The notes below the pieces were generated by a model, which worked only from the letters and a program-made list of their open reading frames with translations, was not told the origin of the DNA and did not search any database. Of a DNA stretch of 64,000 nucleotides, positions 16,728 through 25,788 are shown piece after piece (the first letter of the stretch is position 1; each line of letters opens with the position of its first letter). The stretch covers positions 2,108,001 to 2,172,000 of the forward strand of contig CM074769.1 in NCBI GenBank assembly GCA_037355855.1, written 5' to 3'. This DNA comes from Pseudo-nitzschia pungens. Taxonomy: Eukaryota > Bacillariophyta > Bacillariophyceae > Bacillariales > Bacillariaceae. Both the position numbers and the translations under genes were made by a program.

Positions 16728-19700
16728 GGGAAATAGCCTTGAGGGACATGCGCATGTGATTCAAGAGGGACAAGTCAGCACCTCTGAAGCCAGCGTTGAC
16801 AAAGGCTTGCATGAGATAACAGTCATTGGAACGTAACAGAGGAAGATCTGGGAAGTCTTCAAACAAGCTCACAGGGTGAACAGAGAAAAACTTCCACACA
16901 TGTTTGTACCAGCAAGGAGTGACGTAGGAAGCAAAAGGATGATATGGTGTGACACCAAGATGGAGAGGAATGCCAAGTTCGAGCCGTAGAGACTCAGCAG
17001 TTAGCCTGAGAATCCTACCAGTTTGTGAGGACCTGACAGATTCCTGAAAGAGGGTGGCAATATGACTGAACTCTTGGAGGAGGTATGGATGGATGAATCC
17101 AAAGCCTTGATAGAGGGAAGGACCATAGAACACATGTCTGGGAAATGTCCGTGACATCCCTGCTTTATTCAGCACAGGAACAAGAGCTGGGTGAATTATC
17201 TTAGTCCAAGTGGCCTCATCAAGTTGCGTGACAGGCATGGGGTATTCAACAGACTTCATGAAAGAATACTTGAAGGTGTAGAGGGATGCCCTCTTCTCAC
17301 ACTTGGAAGCCTTGAGCTGAGAGCCAAAAGACTGAGACTGTGACTTCATGTGAGCAATCTGTGCTTCCTCATTGCCATCCATGGAGATAAAGACCCCAAG
17401 GGTCTTGTCAGCATGGTCAACTTCAAAACGATCCAGGGTAGCTCGATTGCCATTCTTGTCAGCAACTGAGAAGTCACCAGGCATGTCAGCAATGGAGCGA
17501 TAATCCCAACCGGATCCATTCCATTTGAAATCAATCAAATAACAGAAGGATTTGGCAGGTTCAATAGCACCACCAGTGGCAATAATCCCACCAGCCCATC
17601 GGTCAAGAGCTGCCTGAAAGTCAACAGCCAATTCCTCACCAGATGTGGAGGAATCAGAGCCAGCACAAAACAAATCTGTGTCATCCACAAAGGCAAAACC
17701 CACAAGAGAAACCAGTTGCAGTGACAGTGAAGTGAGAAGATGGACACCATGCCCAGCCTGTTGCATCATTCGGAAGACAATTGTTGACACCAAAGCCCAA
17801 AGAGTTGGACCAATACCATTGCCTTGGCCACAACCACTGAGAGGAACAGGTTCATCACCATACACAGGACCTGACCGACCAAAACCAGTTTTGATGTGGT
17901 GCTTGGCAAGTTGCAAAGTAGACAAAAGAACCTCACACACATGTGCAGGAACCCCAAAGCTCTGGAGAGTGAGACCTGCAATGGGATGAGAGATCCTATC
18001 ATAGCAGCCCTTGGCATCATTCATAGCAACAGCACCAGATCTGCGCTTCTGCCTCAACACATCACAGATGAGCTTCTTGTTCAGGCAGGTGTTGATGGCC
18101 TTGTGGTGTTTCCTGCTTCCATGTTGATCAACAGCCACAGCATTGGCACGTTCAGCATGGGCAAGAATGCGTCTGCCAATCATCTTGTTGTTGATTTGGA
18201 ACTCAGGAGACATCAGCTGAATAAGCCTCATCTTATCCACCCTATATTCCCCAGGTTTCTTGAAGATCTCAACATCAGTGATGACCTGCCAAGCAGAAGG
18301 AGAAAAACCAACAATCAATGGGACAGATCTCAGGAGAGTGTCAAACTTGTTCAGCTGGGGATCCAGGGCAAATGCCTTGTGGTGGGCAAAACTCAAACAA
18401 GAAGGTTCACTTGCTGTGCGTTCCCTCTGGCGTTTCCAGGCAGCAGCATTGTCAGCTGGACACACTGAATAGTCAAAGGGGGGCAAACTCAGAATAGAGT
18501 CAGGGACTTTGAGACAGGCAAGAAATTCAGAAAGGTATTTGTCAGTGGCAGGAGGAGGAATGTATGTGCCATCAAGAACTTGAGGAGCAGCATGGGCTGT
18601 GCCTAGGTATCCAAAATCTTGAATGAAGGAGGGAGTCATGGAGGGAGTGCCAAGACACTGCTGTTGACGCCGGACATTGGATTCAGCCATAGCTGGTACC
18701 ATAGTAGACTGAGACTCCAAGACCTGTTCAACACCATCAGGGCCAACTGCAATAGCTCGCAAGACTGCTGACTTGTTGACACGTCCCCGAATAGACCGAG
18801 CAGCGAGGCCAAGCTCTCGTTGAAGCCGTTCCCTGCGCATCCTGGCACGAATCTGGGAAGCATTCTGGTTGTGGGGCTTGCCTTCAACAAGCAGTGCATC
18901 CACCAGGCCTTGATTGAAGGAGTCTCTCCAAGAGGGGGCCAATTTCTTCACTGCCCGGTATTGCCGGTAAGCTTGTTTCAGATGGATGAGAGCACTGGAA
19001 AGATCACTGTGCTCCCCTTTGTAAAGAGAAAGCTTGCAGGCCAACCTTTTCAAAACAGTATGACTGGTGGACACACCCTGTCTCAACTTAACAACACGCC
19101 GCCAAAAGTCAATGGTATCACGATAGACTTGCAGCTTTGGTGACCATGGAACCAAACCAGCTCTAGTGTGGCAGAGGTTTTGTTCAACAGAGAGCCTGAG
19201 AGAGGTGGAGGTTTCATGGAGTACTTCATATGTGGTGATGAGATCAGTGCGCACAGAAATATCCCCAGACTGAAACTGAGCCAGGAGGTGCTCCAGCTTA
19301 GCTTGGAGAAAAAACACTCCAGCCTTGAGAAAGCTGTGCCTCACTCGCTTGAAATACCGTTGGCGCAGATGAGGGTGGGAGGACTGGAGTTTGGAATGAG
19401 AGAAGCTCACAGGAGGTGGCAGATGTTTGCCCATGAGACTGCAATTACAGACTTCAATCCAAAGCATTCTGTGGTCAGATTCCATACCATAGGCACCACC
19501 AAAGGGACAATACCCAGCCCTGAGAACATCAACATTCTCAGAGACCCAAATGGCATCAATTGGTGTTCTGGTAGTGTTTCGGTTGTGAGTGGCAGGAGGA
19601 GAAGACGTACTATGAAGGGTAAGAATGGCCTCTCTGAAACCAAGAGCCTTGAGCTCAAAAGACAAGCCATCAGTCCTAACATCAGCATTTTGATCAATCC

Positions 19701-20532
19701 CAACAATGACCTGGTCACCTGCACCCAGACAGACTTGAAGGGCAGCAGTCAGGTCCCTGTGAAAAAGAATACATGGATTGGGACTGAAGAGATTTTCAGC
19801 CGCTTGAAAGTATCGGTACTGTTGATTCCAGACTGAGCCCAGATCCCTATCATTTTCAACGGGGCAGTAGGCAGAAAACATGGTGACAGTGTAGCCATCC
19901 CTGCCCTGAAACTTGACAAAGGACCATCTCCCAAGACCAGATGGATCAGCTCCATGTGCAACCTTGTGGGAGCTGAACAGCTGGTCAATGGAAAAACCTG
20001 TGCCGCCAGGCTGAAGCCATGAGCAGTCAGAAGCTTCATGCTTGTTGTTGGCAAGATAGGAAAAACTTGAGGGACAGACATTCTTCATGCGCCGATTGAA
20101 AAGATCACAAGGCAGGAGCTTGGATTCATTCAAACAATGTTCAGCAAAAAGGGCCACACTGGCTTTGCTCTTGACAAATTGACGGGAGTTGTGCTTGGAC
20201 ATGGACATAAAGGCAGCTCTGCGCTGTGGTCCAATGTTTTGGAAGGTGATGATGGTGGAATTAGAGGATGGAGCTTGAGGAAAGGAATGACCAAAACTGT
20301 CAGAATCCTTAGCAGCAAGAGAGTCTCCATGAAGAGTTAATTGGACAAAATGAGAGACAGGGGAAGAGGCGGAGGGGGAAAAGGGAGAAACAGGAGAAGT
20401 ATTGATGGGATTTGGATTGGAAGGCATCCCATCAAACCTCATACCAGAAGAGCTAACCATGATCAGAAGGAAACCCAGTCTGTTGCACGGTAGAAAAGGT
20501 TGCCGGAGCGGACTTGGTAGAGGCATTGGCAT
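16639..20532 (-). CDS. LINE ORF2: AP-type endonuclease and reverse transcriptase
   Basis: Up to 1,297 residues from ATG 20532, overlapping the end of ORF1 by 80 bp. Endonuclease/exonuclease/phosphatase domain at about 93-360: F-Q-N-I-G, the E-x-x-L region (N-E-S-K-L), G-I-D-Q-N-A-D (about 278), T-P-I-D-A-I-W and S-D-H (about 352). Reverse transcriptase at about 740-1050: N-D-A-K-G-C-Y-D with the first catalytic Asp (about 840), G-C-G-Q-G-N-G-I-G-P in place of the usual P-Q-G block, and F-V-D-D (about 946). The frame ends at 16639 and continues in a shifted frame with RNase H. It nicks target DNA and copies its RNA there. Apart from the frameshift and the downstream insertions, this part is intact. 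Confidence 0.9.
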   Translation of the reverse strand: MPMPLPSPLRQPFLPCNRLGFLLIMVSSSGMRFDGMPSNPNPINTSPVSPFSPSASSPVSHFVQLTLHGDSLAAKDSDSFGHSFPQAPSSNSTIITFQNIGPQRRAAFMSMSKHNSRQFVKSKASVALFAEHCLNESKLLPCDLFNRRMKNVCPSSFSYLANNKHEASDCSWLQPGGTGFSIDQLFSSHKVAHGADPSGLGRWSFVKFQGRDGYTVTMFSAYCPVENDRDLGSVWNQQYRYFQAAENLFSPNPCILFHRDLTAALQVCLGAGDQVIVGIDQNADVRTDGLSFELKALGFREAILTLHSTSSPPATHNRNTTRTPIDAIWVSENVDVLRAGYCPFGGAYGMESDHRMLWIEVCNCSLMGKHLPPPVSFSHSKLQSSHPHLRQRYFKRVRHSFLKAGVFFLQAKLEHLLAQFQSGDISVRTDLITTYEVLHETSTSLRLSVEQNLCHTRAGLVPWSPKLQVYRDTIDFWRRVVKLRQGVSTSHTVLKRLACKLSLYKGEHSDLSSALIHLKQAYRQYRAVKKLAPSWRDSFNQGLVDALLVEGKPHNQNASQIRARMRRERLQRELGLAARSIRGRVNKSAVLRAIAVGPDGVEQVLESQSTMVPAMAESNVRRQQQCLGTPSMTPSFIQDFGYLGTAHAAPQVLDGTYIPPPATDKYLSEFLACLKVPDSILSLPPFDYSVCPADNAAAWKRQRERTASEPSCLSFAHHKAFALDPQLNKFDTLLRSVPLIVGFSPSAWQVITDVEIFKKPGEYRVDKMRLIQLMSPEFQINNKMIGRRILAHAERANAVAVDQHGSRKHHKAINTCLNKKLICDVLRQKRRSGAVAMNDAKGCYDRISHPIAGLTLQSFGVPAHVCEVLLSTLQLAKHHIKTGFGRSGPVYGDEPVPLSGCGQGNGIGPTLWALVSTIVFRMMQQAGHGVHLLTSLSLQLVSLVGFAFVDDTDLFCAGSDSSTSGEELAVDFQAALDRWAGGIIATGGAIEPAKSFCYLIDFKWNGSGWDYRSIADMPGDFSVADKNGNRATLDRFEVDHADKTLGVFISMDGNEEAQIAHMKSQSQSFGSQLKASKCEKRASLYTFKYSFMKSVEYPMPVTQLDEATWTKIIHPALVPVLNKAGMSRTFPRHVFYGPSLYQGFGFIHPYLLQEFSHIATLFQESVRSSQTGRILRLTAESLRLELGIPLHLGVTPYHPFASYVTPCWYKHVWKFFSVHPVSLFEDFPDLPLLRSNDCYLMQAFVNAGFRGADLSLLNHMRMSLKAISLADICTPDGKKTLSHGFPADLLQSLEGSS

Positions 20533-23293
20533 GGCTCAAATCACTGACACTAGCATCAGTGTTAGGAGAAAAGGCAATGGCAGCCAAACCAACCCGCAAA
20601 GAAGAGGCCACTTCATCCCCAACACCAGGTTTGGCTACAGGCTGGTCAGCATGACCCTCAGTAGGGGAAGTACCAGGCAAAGAGGTAGAGGGAGATGCAC
20701 CATCTGCAGAAACCTGAGTAGTTGCAGCTGGAGCAGCAGGAGTTGGAGCCTGAGCGGCAGTGAGGTTAGAGGTACCAGTGGCTAGAGTATCCATGGATTG
20801 GGAATCATCAAATCCACCACCACCACTGTCAGCACGTGCTTGGAGGTTGAAGTGCAAATCCAGATCAAAAGTTAGGTCTGGAGCAAGGTCAACTGACAAA
20901 TCATCATCAACAAATTCCCAATCCCTTGCATCACCATCGCCAAAAAAGGGAAGAGAGTCATCCTGTATCTGGTCAGCAGCAGGAGCAGTCTCCACAACAC
21001 ATTTGGCAGTTTCATCCCAGTGAAAGGCTTCCATTTCAGTCAAGCACTCAGAAGAGAACCACTGGCGAACACAGGAACCATACTGTGCTTCCAAAAAAAT
21101 AGGCAGGAAAGACAACATGGCCGTGGCTTCAGCCTTGGTGGTGGTGTTGTACAAAGCAAGAATTTCACCCCGGTAGGAGCTAGTATCAACGGAGAGGAAC
21201 AGGGGCCAGGACCAATTGTCACGCGTCCGTATACCCATTAACACTCGGCGCAGAGTCTTCAAACCCAAGCCCTGTCCCAAATCAACAGGAAGGTCAAGAT
21301 CAACAACACCCAGAACAGGAGCAGTCTCATGGCTTTCAATAAACTTGGACTGTCGGTACTTGGCTTGTTTCACAGTCTTGAGCTTTGAGGGAGGGAGGGG
21401 CCTGTCAGAGGGGTTGGTGGCTGTCTCAATAAACTTGTAGAATTTACCATCAGGGAGGGATGCAATGTCAGAAGGCTTGCACCTATTGAACTGACCTTTG
21501 AGCAGCTTGACAGTTTGGGCTCGCTTGGTAGCATCACAAAGGACATGAGCAGCTGAGACAGGATTGGGATCAGGGGATCTGGAGTTGTCCAGGCTGATGT
21601 TCTTCCGGATAACAGAAATAGGAAAGGCTTGAAACCTGGGATGGGTCTGAAGTAATGCATTGTAGTGATCAAGATCAAAACTCTGCATGTAAGATCCAAG
21701 GAGGAAGCCACAGGTGACAATAACTGGAGCCTGGATATGATCATACTTCAAGTCCATGTCACGATCCCTGAGTCTCTGAAGCAAAGATGTAGATAGGAGA
21801 GTCTTCAAAGAAACACTGTGCCCAACAAAGAACCTTAAATGGGGGGCAGTTCTGCTGCGAAGCCACAGCTGAGCGACATACAACTCCAAGGTTTTTCTGT
21901 CTGGGAGGGTAGTCCACAGCTTGGTGACAGGCTTGGCTTTGGGGTTGAGCCTAGCTCTGGAAGGAAAAACATAGAGCACCAGGCGCTTGTCAACTTTCCA
22001 GAGCAGTTCCAGGGCTTCCTTGAGAGACTTAAGCAGTTCATCATACAGCTCCCCAGGGTGTTGAGACATGAGCCGGGGAAGGGAAAGTGTTACATATGAA
22101 CTGTGAGAACACTTGGAGCCTTCTGTGACATCTACTGGAGACCTGGAATCACTAGAGCAAACCCCTCGGCGCTGGAGAAAATGCCCATCAGAAGAGGACA
22201 ACACAGTGGCACCACCTAGACCAGGAAGAAAGGACACTGATCTGGAGCTGGAAGCAACACCTCCTGCTGCAGGAGCAGGAGCAGGCAGCCTCTGCTTGAA
22301 ATGCCAGTGGGATCCAAGTGCTTGGTTAGCTGCCAACCAAACTTTTCCTTCAGTGCTGGGCAAGAGGTTTCCTTCACAGTAAAAGGTTTCAAAACACTCA
22401 GGGGACATCTTGGCCAGACCAATAAGACATCTCTTCAGAGCATGGCCAGAAGGTTGCTTAGTCCAGTCGGCAGAGTCTTGAAAGCATATAGATGCAAGGG
22501 AAACCAGGGACTCCAAAGAAGCAGTTCTCCAATCAGGGTTGTCAGGATAAGCTTGCGAATAAACTGGAGGAATGGCGGACTGACAGACATCGTGGATGGA
22601 TTTCTTGTCATTCCCATCCTTCTTGCTGAAAAAGTGAGTGGGACTTGGACACCCAGTCCATAGCCGTGATCCTGTTGGAGTTTTGCGAAGAGCTTGGATA
22701 GGGGTGGGGATGGAAGCCCGACCAGCAAAAGGCGCTGTACCATAGAAGCACCAGAGAAAGGAGTCTGAGTGAGCTTTGTTGGCAGCAGCCAGGGCTGTCT
22801 GGCGCAGAGCATTTCGCTCTGCAGACGGTGTGTCAGAAAGGAATGCAAGAGTAGCTTGTTTCAGACTAGACTTGGAAGGAGAGACCTTGGAAGGAGGGGG
22901 CTTAGAGTCTGAGTGCTCAGAGCCTGGCTGCCCATCCCCAGACGTCTTACTGGTGGACTTCCCACTGTTGGACTTCCCACTGCCGGACTGTCCACTGTCA
23001 GACGTCCCACTGTCGGACTGCCCACTGCCTGAATGCCCAGTATCGGAATGCCCAGTGCCTGACTGCTCAGTGCTCATATCAACATCATCTAGTGCACCAG
23101 TAGACACAGCAGAAGTGAAGGACATATCATCATCAGAAGGGAGAGAATCCCTAGAGGGAGGGGGAGAGGGAGTAGCCTGAACGGAGCCAGCAGGTGGTCG
23201 GCGGGAAGGAGTCCCCACAAAGGCGCGTTTGTTTGAAGGAGTGGCAGCCAAGGGAGGCTGTTTGCGCCTGGAAGCTGGCGGGGGGGGAGGCAT
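20453..23293 (-). CDS. LINE ORF1 protein
   Basis: 946 residues from ATG 23293 (M-P-P-P-P-P-A-S-R-R-K). I chose this start because copy B has the same N-terminus at 62317, while the open sequence upstream is in different frames in the two copies and so is 5'UTR. Order: basic Pro-rich N-terminus, an acidic patch (S-D-D-D-M-S-F), pentapeptide-type repeats of S-x-S-G/Q-S-D-S-G (about 70-115), a Ser/Lys linker, then a large globular region with conserved Trp and Cys (S-F-L-W-C-F-Y-G, C-P-S-P-T-H-F-F, C-F-E-T-F-Y-C-E-G-N). The C-terminus is acidic and Thr/Ala-rich. No RRM or zinc knuckle is recognisable. Role by position: RNA-binding particle protein (inference). It is closely similar to 60100-62317. 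Confidence 0.82.
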   Translation of the reverse strand: MPPPPPASRRKQPPLAATPSNKRAFVGTPSRRPPAGSVQATPSPPPSRDSLPSDDDMSFTSAVSTGALDDVDMSTEQSGTGHSDTGHSGSGQSDSGTSDSGQSGSGKSNSGKSTSKTSGDGQPGSEHSDSKPPPSKVSPSKSSLKQATLAFLSDTPSAERNALRQTALAAANKAHSDSFLWCFYGTAPFAGRASIPTPIQALRKTPTGSRLWTGCPSPTHFFSKKDGNDKKSIHDVCQSAIPPVYSQAYPDNPDWRTASLESLVSLASICFQDSADWTKQPSGHALKRCLIGLAKMSPECFETFYCEGNLLPSTEGKVWLAANQALGSHWHFKQRLPAPAPAAGGVASSSRSVSFLPGLGGATVLSSSDGHFLQRRGVCSSDSRSPVDVTEGSKCSHSSYVTLSLPRLMSQHPGELYDELLKSLKEALELLWKVDKRLVLYVFPSRARLNPKAKPVTKLWTTLPDRKTLELYVAQLWLRSRTAPHLRFFVGHSVSLKTLLSTSLLQRLRDRDMDLKYDHIQAPVIVTCGFLLGSYMQSFDLDHYNALLQTHPRFQAFPISVIRKNISLDNSRSPDPNPVSAAHVLCDATKRAQTVKLLKGQFNRCKPSDIASLPDGKFYKFIETATNPSDRPLPPSKLKTVKQAKYRQSKFIESHETAPVLGVVDLDLPVDLGQGLGLKTLRRVLMGIRTRDNWSWPLFLSVDTSSYRGEILALYNTTTKAEATAMLSFLPIFLEAQYGSCVRQWFSSECLTEMEAFHWDETAKCVVETAPAADQIQDDSLPFFGDGDARDWEFVDDDLSVDLAPDLTFDLDLHFNLQARADSGGGGFDDSQSMDTLATGTSNLTAAQAPTPAAPAATTQVSADGASPSTSLPGTSPTEGHADQPVAKPGVGDEVASSLRVGLAAIAFSPNTDASVSDLSHANASTKSAPATFSTVQQTGFPSDHG

Positions 23294-24946
23294 GGTGTGG
23301 CTAGTATAGGCTGGTGAATAGGCGTGTAGGCTGTCAATGGGAACCTGTATGTAGATGTACAGAAGGGGGTATCCTGGAAACAGGGTACAGCAGCAACAAC
23401 AAGGGGAACCTTGGTCTGAACAAGGAAAAGGTCCCTGGGGAGCCAAAAAATATACTGGAGCACACCCACAAAAGTCACCGGGGAACTCAGAAATTTTTGC
23501 TAAAAAACGAGCAAAATTTGTCTCACACTTGGAGCACAAAAACTCTGCGCGCGGAAGAACTCTGCAAATCGTGTAGGCTTGTATAGGCGTACTCGTAGCT
23601 TGAAAATTGTGCAAATTCGAACAATTTTGCAACTACGAACTGCAAATTCGTGCAAGAATTTCGAATCAGAAATTTCGAAACAAATATGATTCGAATTGAA
23701 ATACAGCAGCCCACTGGCTTGAAATTTCGAATCAGATCAATTACAGGTGCCCAGGGAAGCTGGTAGCTTGAAAACAGGGGCTTTAGTAGGAACACTTAGG
23801 GACCAGAAATATCAATGACAGGGCACACTTAAAAGGCTCAGGAGGGAACTTGAAGTTCAAACTCGCAAGTACTTATAAGTGGAAACAGTATCCAGGGGCA
23901 ATTGGCGTGAAAACAGGGACCTTGAGCGAGACACTTAGGGACCAGGGAAGCAGTGGAAACGGTATCCAGGGGGCAATTTGGCTTGAAAACATGAACCTTC
24001 AGCGAGACACTTAGGGACCAGGGAAGCTGCTTGCCTGAAAACAGGGGCTTTAGTAGAAACACCTAAGGACCAGGGGGAGGCTTGTGTCTTGAAAACAGTG
24101 TCGAACTTGAAGTTCAACTTGGGGTTGCTTAATAGCGAAAACACTTAGGGATCAGGGAACTCGCGAACACTTAGGGACCAGGGAAATTGTAGTCTTGAAA
24201 ACAAGAGTGCAATAAGTAGGAGGTACTTAGGGATCGGTTGGTCTTGGCTTGAAAACAGATGTAGTAGGGGAGCCTTAAGCGAAAACACTTAGGGACTGGG
24301 GGGCTTGGCTAGGAAACAGGGTAGCTCTTAAGTGATAGGCACTTAAAAGGGCGGGGGGCTATTGGCTTGTAAAGAGGGAGGAAACTGGAAGATATGCTCG
24401 CGCGAACTTGCAAATACTTAGGGATCAACAAGCAGGAACCTTCTAGAAGGGGGGGTATGTATGTGTTCGACAACTTCAACTTGAAAAGACTTAGGAAACT
24501 CAGCAAGGAACCTTGAAGAATGTAGAACGTTAAGTGGATATCACTTAAGGGGCTTGGAAGACTGTATAGCGTTAAATAATAAGGTAGCTTGAAAAACAAA
24601 CCAAGCTCGGAGACAAAGCGAAACCGAAACAGTATCAGCTGTAGAATTAGTACTGGTGTTGCTGTAGAAAATTATGTGTCCTTGTTTTCGTGTGGCTTGT
24701 TGCTTGTTGCTTGCCGATGACGACGACAGGAAACAAGGAACCAAAGCAACCAAAGGAAGCAAGGGACAGCCAAACAAACAGCAGAATCAGATAGGGGAGG
24801 TCTCTGTTAATAGGTGTAGTGCTTGGTGTTGTTGTAGGAGCTTTAGAAGTGAGGGAGATATTAAAGGGAAATTGTGTGTAGAAAACTACGTGTTTTGAGT
24901 ACTGGAACATCGGAACGTCGGACAAAATCGCGCGTTGCAAAATTGT
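23294..24946 (-). promoter_or_regulatory. LINE copy A 5'UTR with periodic CTTAGGGA motif
   Basis: 1.65 kb of non-coding leader. From about 23755 to 24490 a loose repeat occurs: CTTGAAAACAGGG...GAAAACACTTAGGGACCAGGGAA, with about nine copies of CTTAGGGA(C/T) at irregular 30-90 bp spacing. The outer 400 bp (24540-24946) is conserved with copy B and with the non-autonomous element at 2428. It must contain the internal promoter of the element; the repeats are candidate regulatory sites (inference). Confidence 0.7.
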
Positions 24947-25324
24947 TGCCGACATGCAATATCAACAATTGGGATCACAGTGTAGTTGTTTCCATACATT
25001 CCTGAAAGGTGCAGAGAATTAGTATGATGGAAAGCAATGATTGCCTAGGTTGGAGGGCAAGTAGACAAATCGTGCAGGATTGATGTACAACCAGAATGAT
25101 AGAAATTTGGTGGCAATTAAAAAAATAGCTCAAAATTTTGCGTGAGGATTCAAAATGGGTCAATTTTTTCCAAAAACCTCCAAAAATATTTACTGGACAT
25201 AAGTGTGGCTAGGTTGATATGTGCCCGTCAGCAATAGAGAGCACCAACAACAGCAACAACAGTACAGCACAGAGTGCTGGCAAACAGTGAGTACAGAGGA
25301 TACTTTTTGCAGGCTATTGCATAC
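24947..25324. other. Spacer between LINE copy A and the mariner-like element
   Basis: 378 bp with no gene or repeat that I can support. Confidence 0.5.
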
Positions 25325-25445
25325 ACTCATTCTCTCTGTAATAGACAAATTCCTATGACCCTTTACAGTATGCTATTTTGTTAATGGAAAGGCATTCTTT
25401 GAGCGCCTTTCCAATCTCTTTCTAAAAATCACATTTTTGGTGTTC
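25325..25445 (+). repeat. Left inverted repeat (partial) of the mariner-like element
   Basis: Inverse of about 29595-29705, with many substitutions; also matches 51165-51260 of the derivative. The outer portion carrying the CTACGAGTCCG terminus is absent. Confidence 0.65.
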
Positions 25446-25788
25446 GCAAACTTACTTTACCGGCATCGGCCTTCCAAAATGTGGCTTTATCCACAACAAC
25501 AGCAATCGAGAGCAATATGGTATCACACTTCCAATTATTGCCACTGTCTTGGATGGGGGGGTTGATCTTGGATCATTGGTTGAGAGAGAGCGCAGGTGAG
25601 AAGCAGAGAGGAATTCAGCAGAGAGGAAATGGATCGATCGCATCGATTGCATCGATCGATGCTGCGATTAAAATAACACGGCAATCCTCTTGAGATCCGG
25701 AGACCCAACAATCTACCACAGTATTCAGTCCAATCGATTGAAAGTACTTACTTTGCACTGAAATTTCCTCCAAATTAGCTCTGAAACC

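Larger units (their letters stand above)
15593..24946 (-). mobile_element. LINE copy A: long non-LTR retrotransposon (5' part)
   Basis: Reads on the minus strand from a 5' end at 24946 (ACAATTTTGCAACGCG). It has a 1.65 kb 5'UTR, ORF1, then ORF2 with endonuclease, RT and RNase H. The ORF2 C-terminus continues at 8229-9090 beyond the TIR-element insertion. The 5' boundary is set by comparison with two other copies that start with the same bases (2428 on plus, 63960 on minus) next to unrelated flanks. The total length without insertions is above 10 kb, large for a LINE. The 3' end is not recoverable, because after the C-terminal segment the sequence is chimeric at 255/256. The AP-endonuclease, RNase H and C-terminal CCHC features place it near I/Tad-type LINEs (family knowledge, not computed). 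Confidence 0.88.

Noticed and set aside
23294..23632. Upstream extension of LINE ORF1 as true N-terminus (also at 62318-62576)
   Set aside because: The extension is read in different frames in the two LINE copies, so it is not conserved coding sequence; the common start is M-P-P-P-P-P.
23755..24490. TTAGGG hexamers suggesting telomeric sequence
   Set aside because: Hexamers are widely spaced within a conserved LINE leader, not a tandem telomere array.
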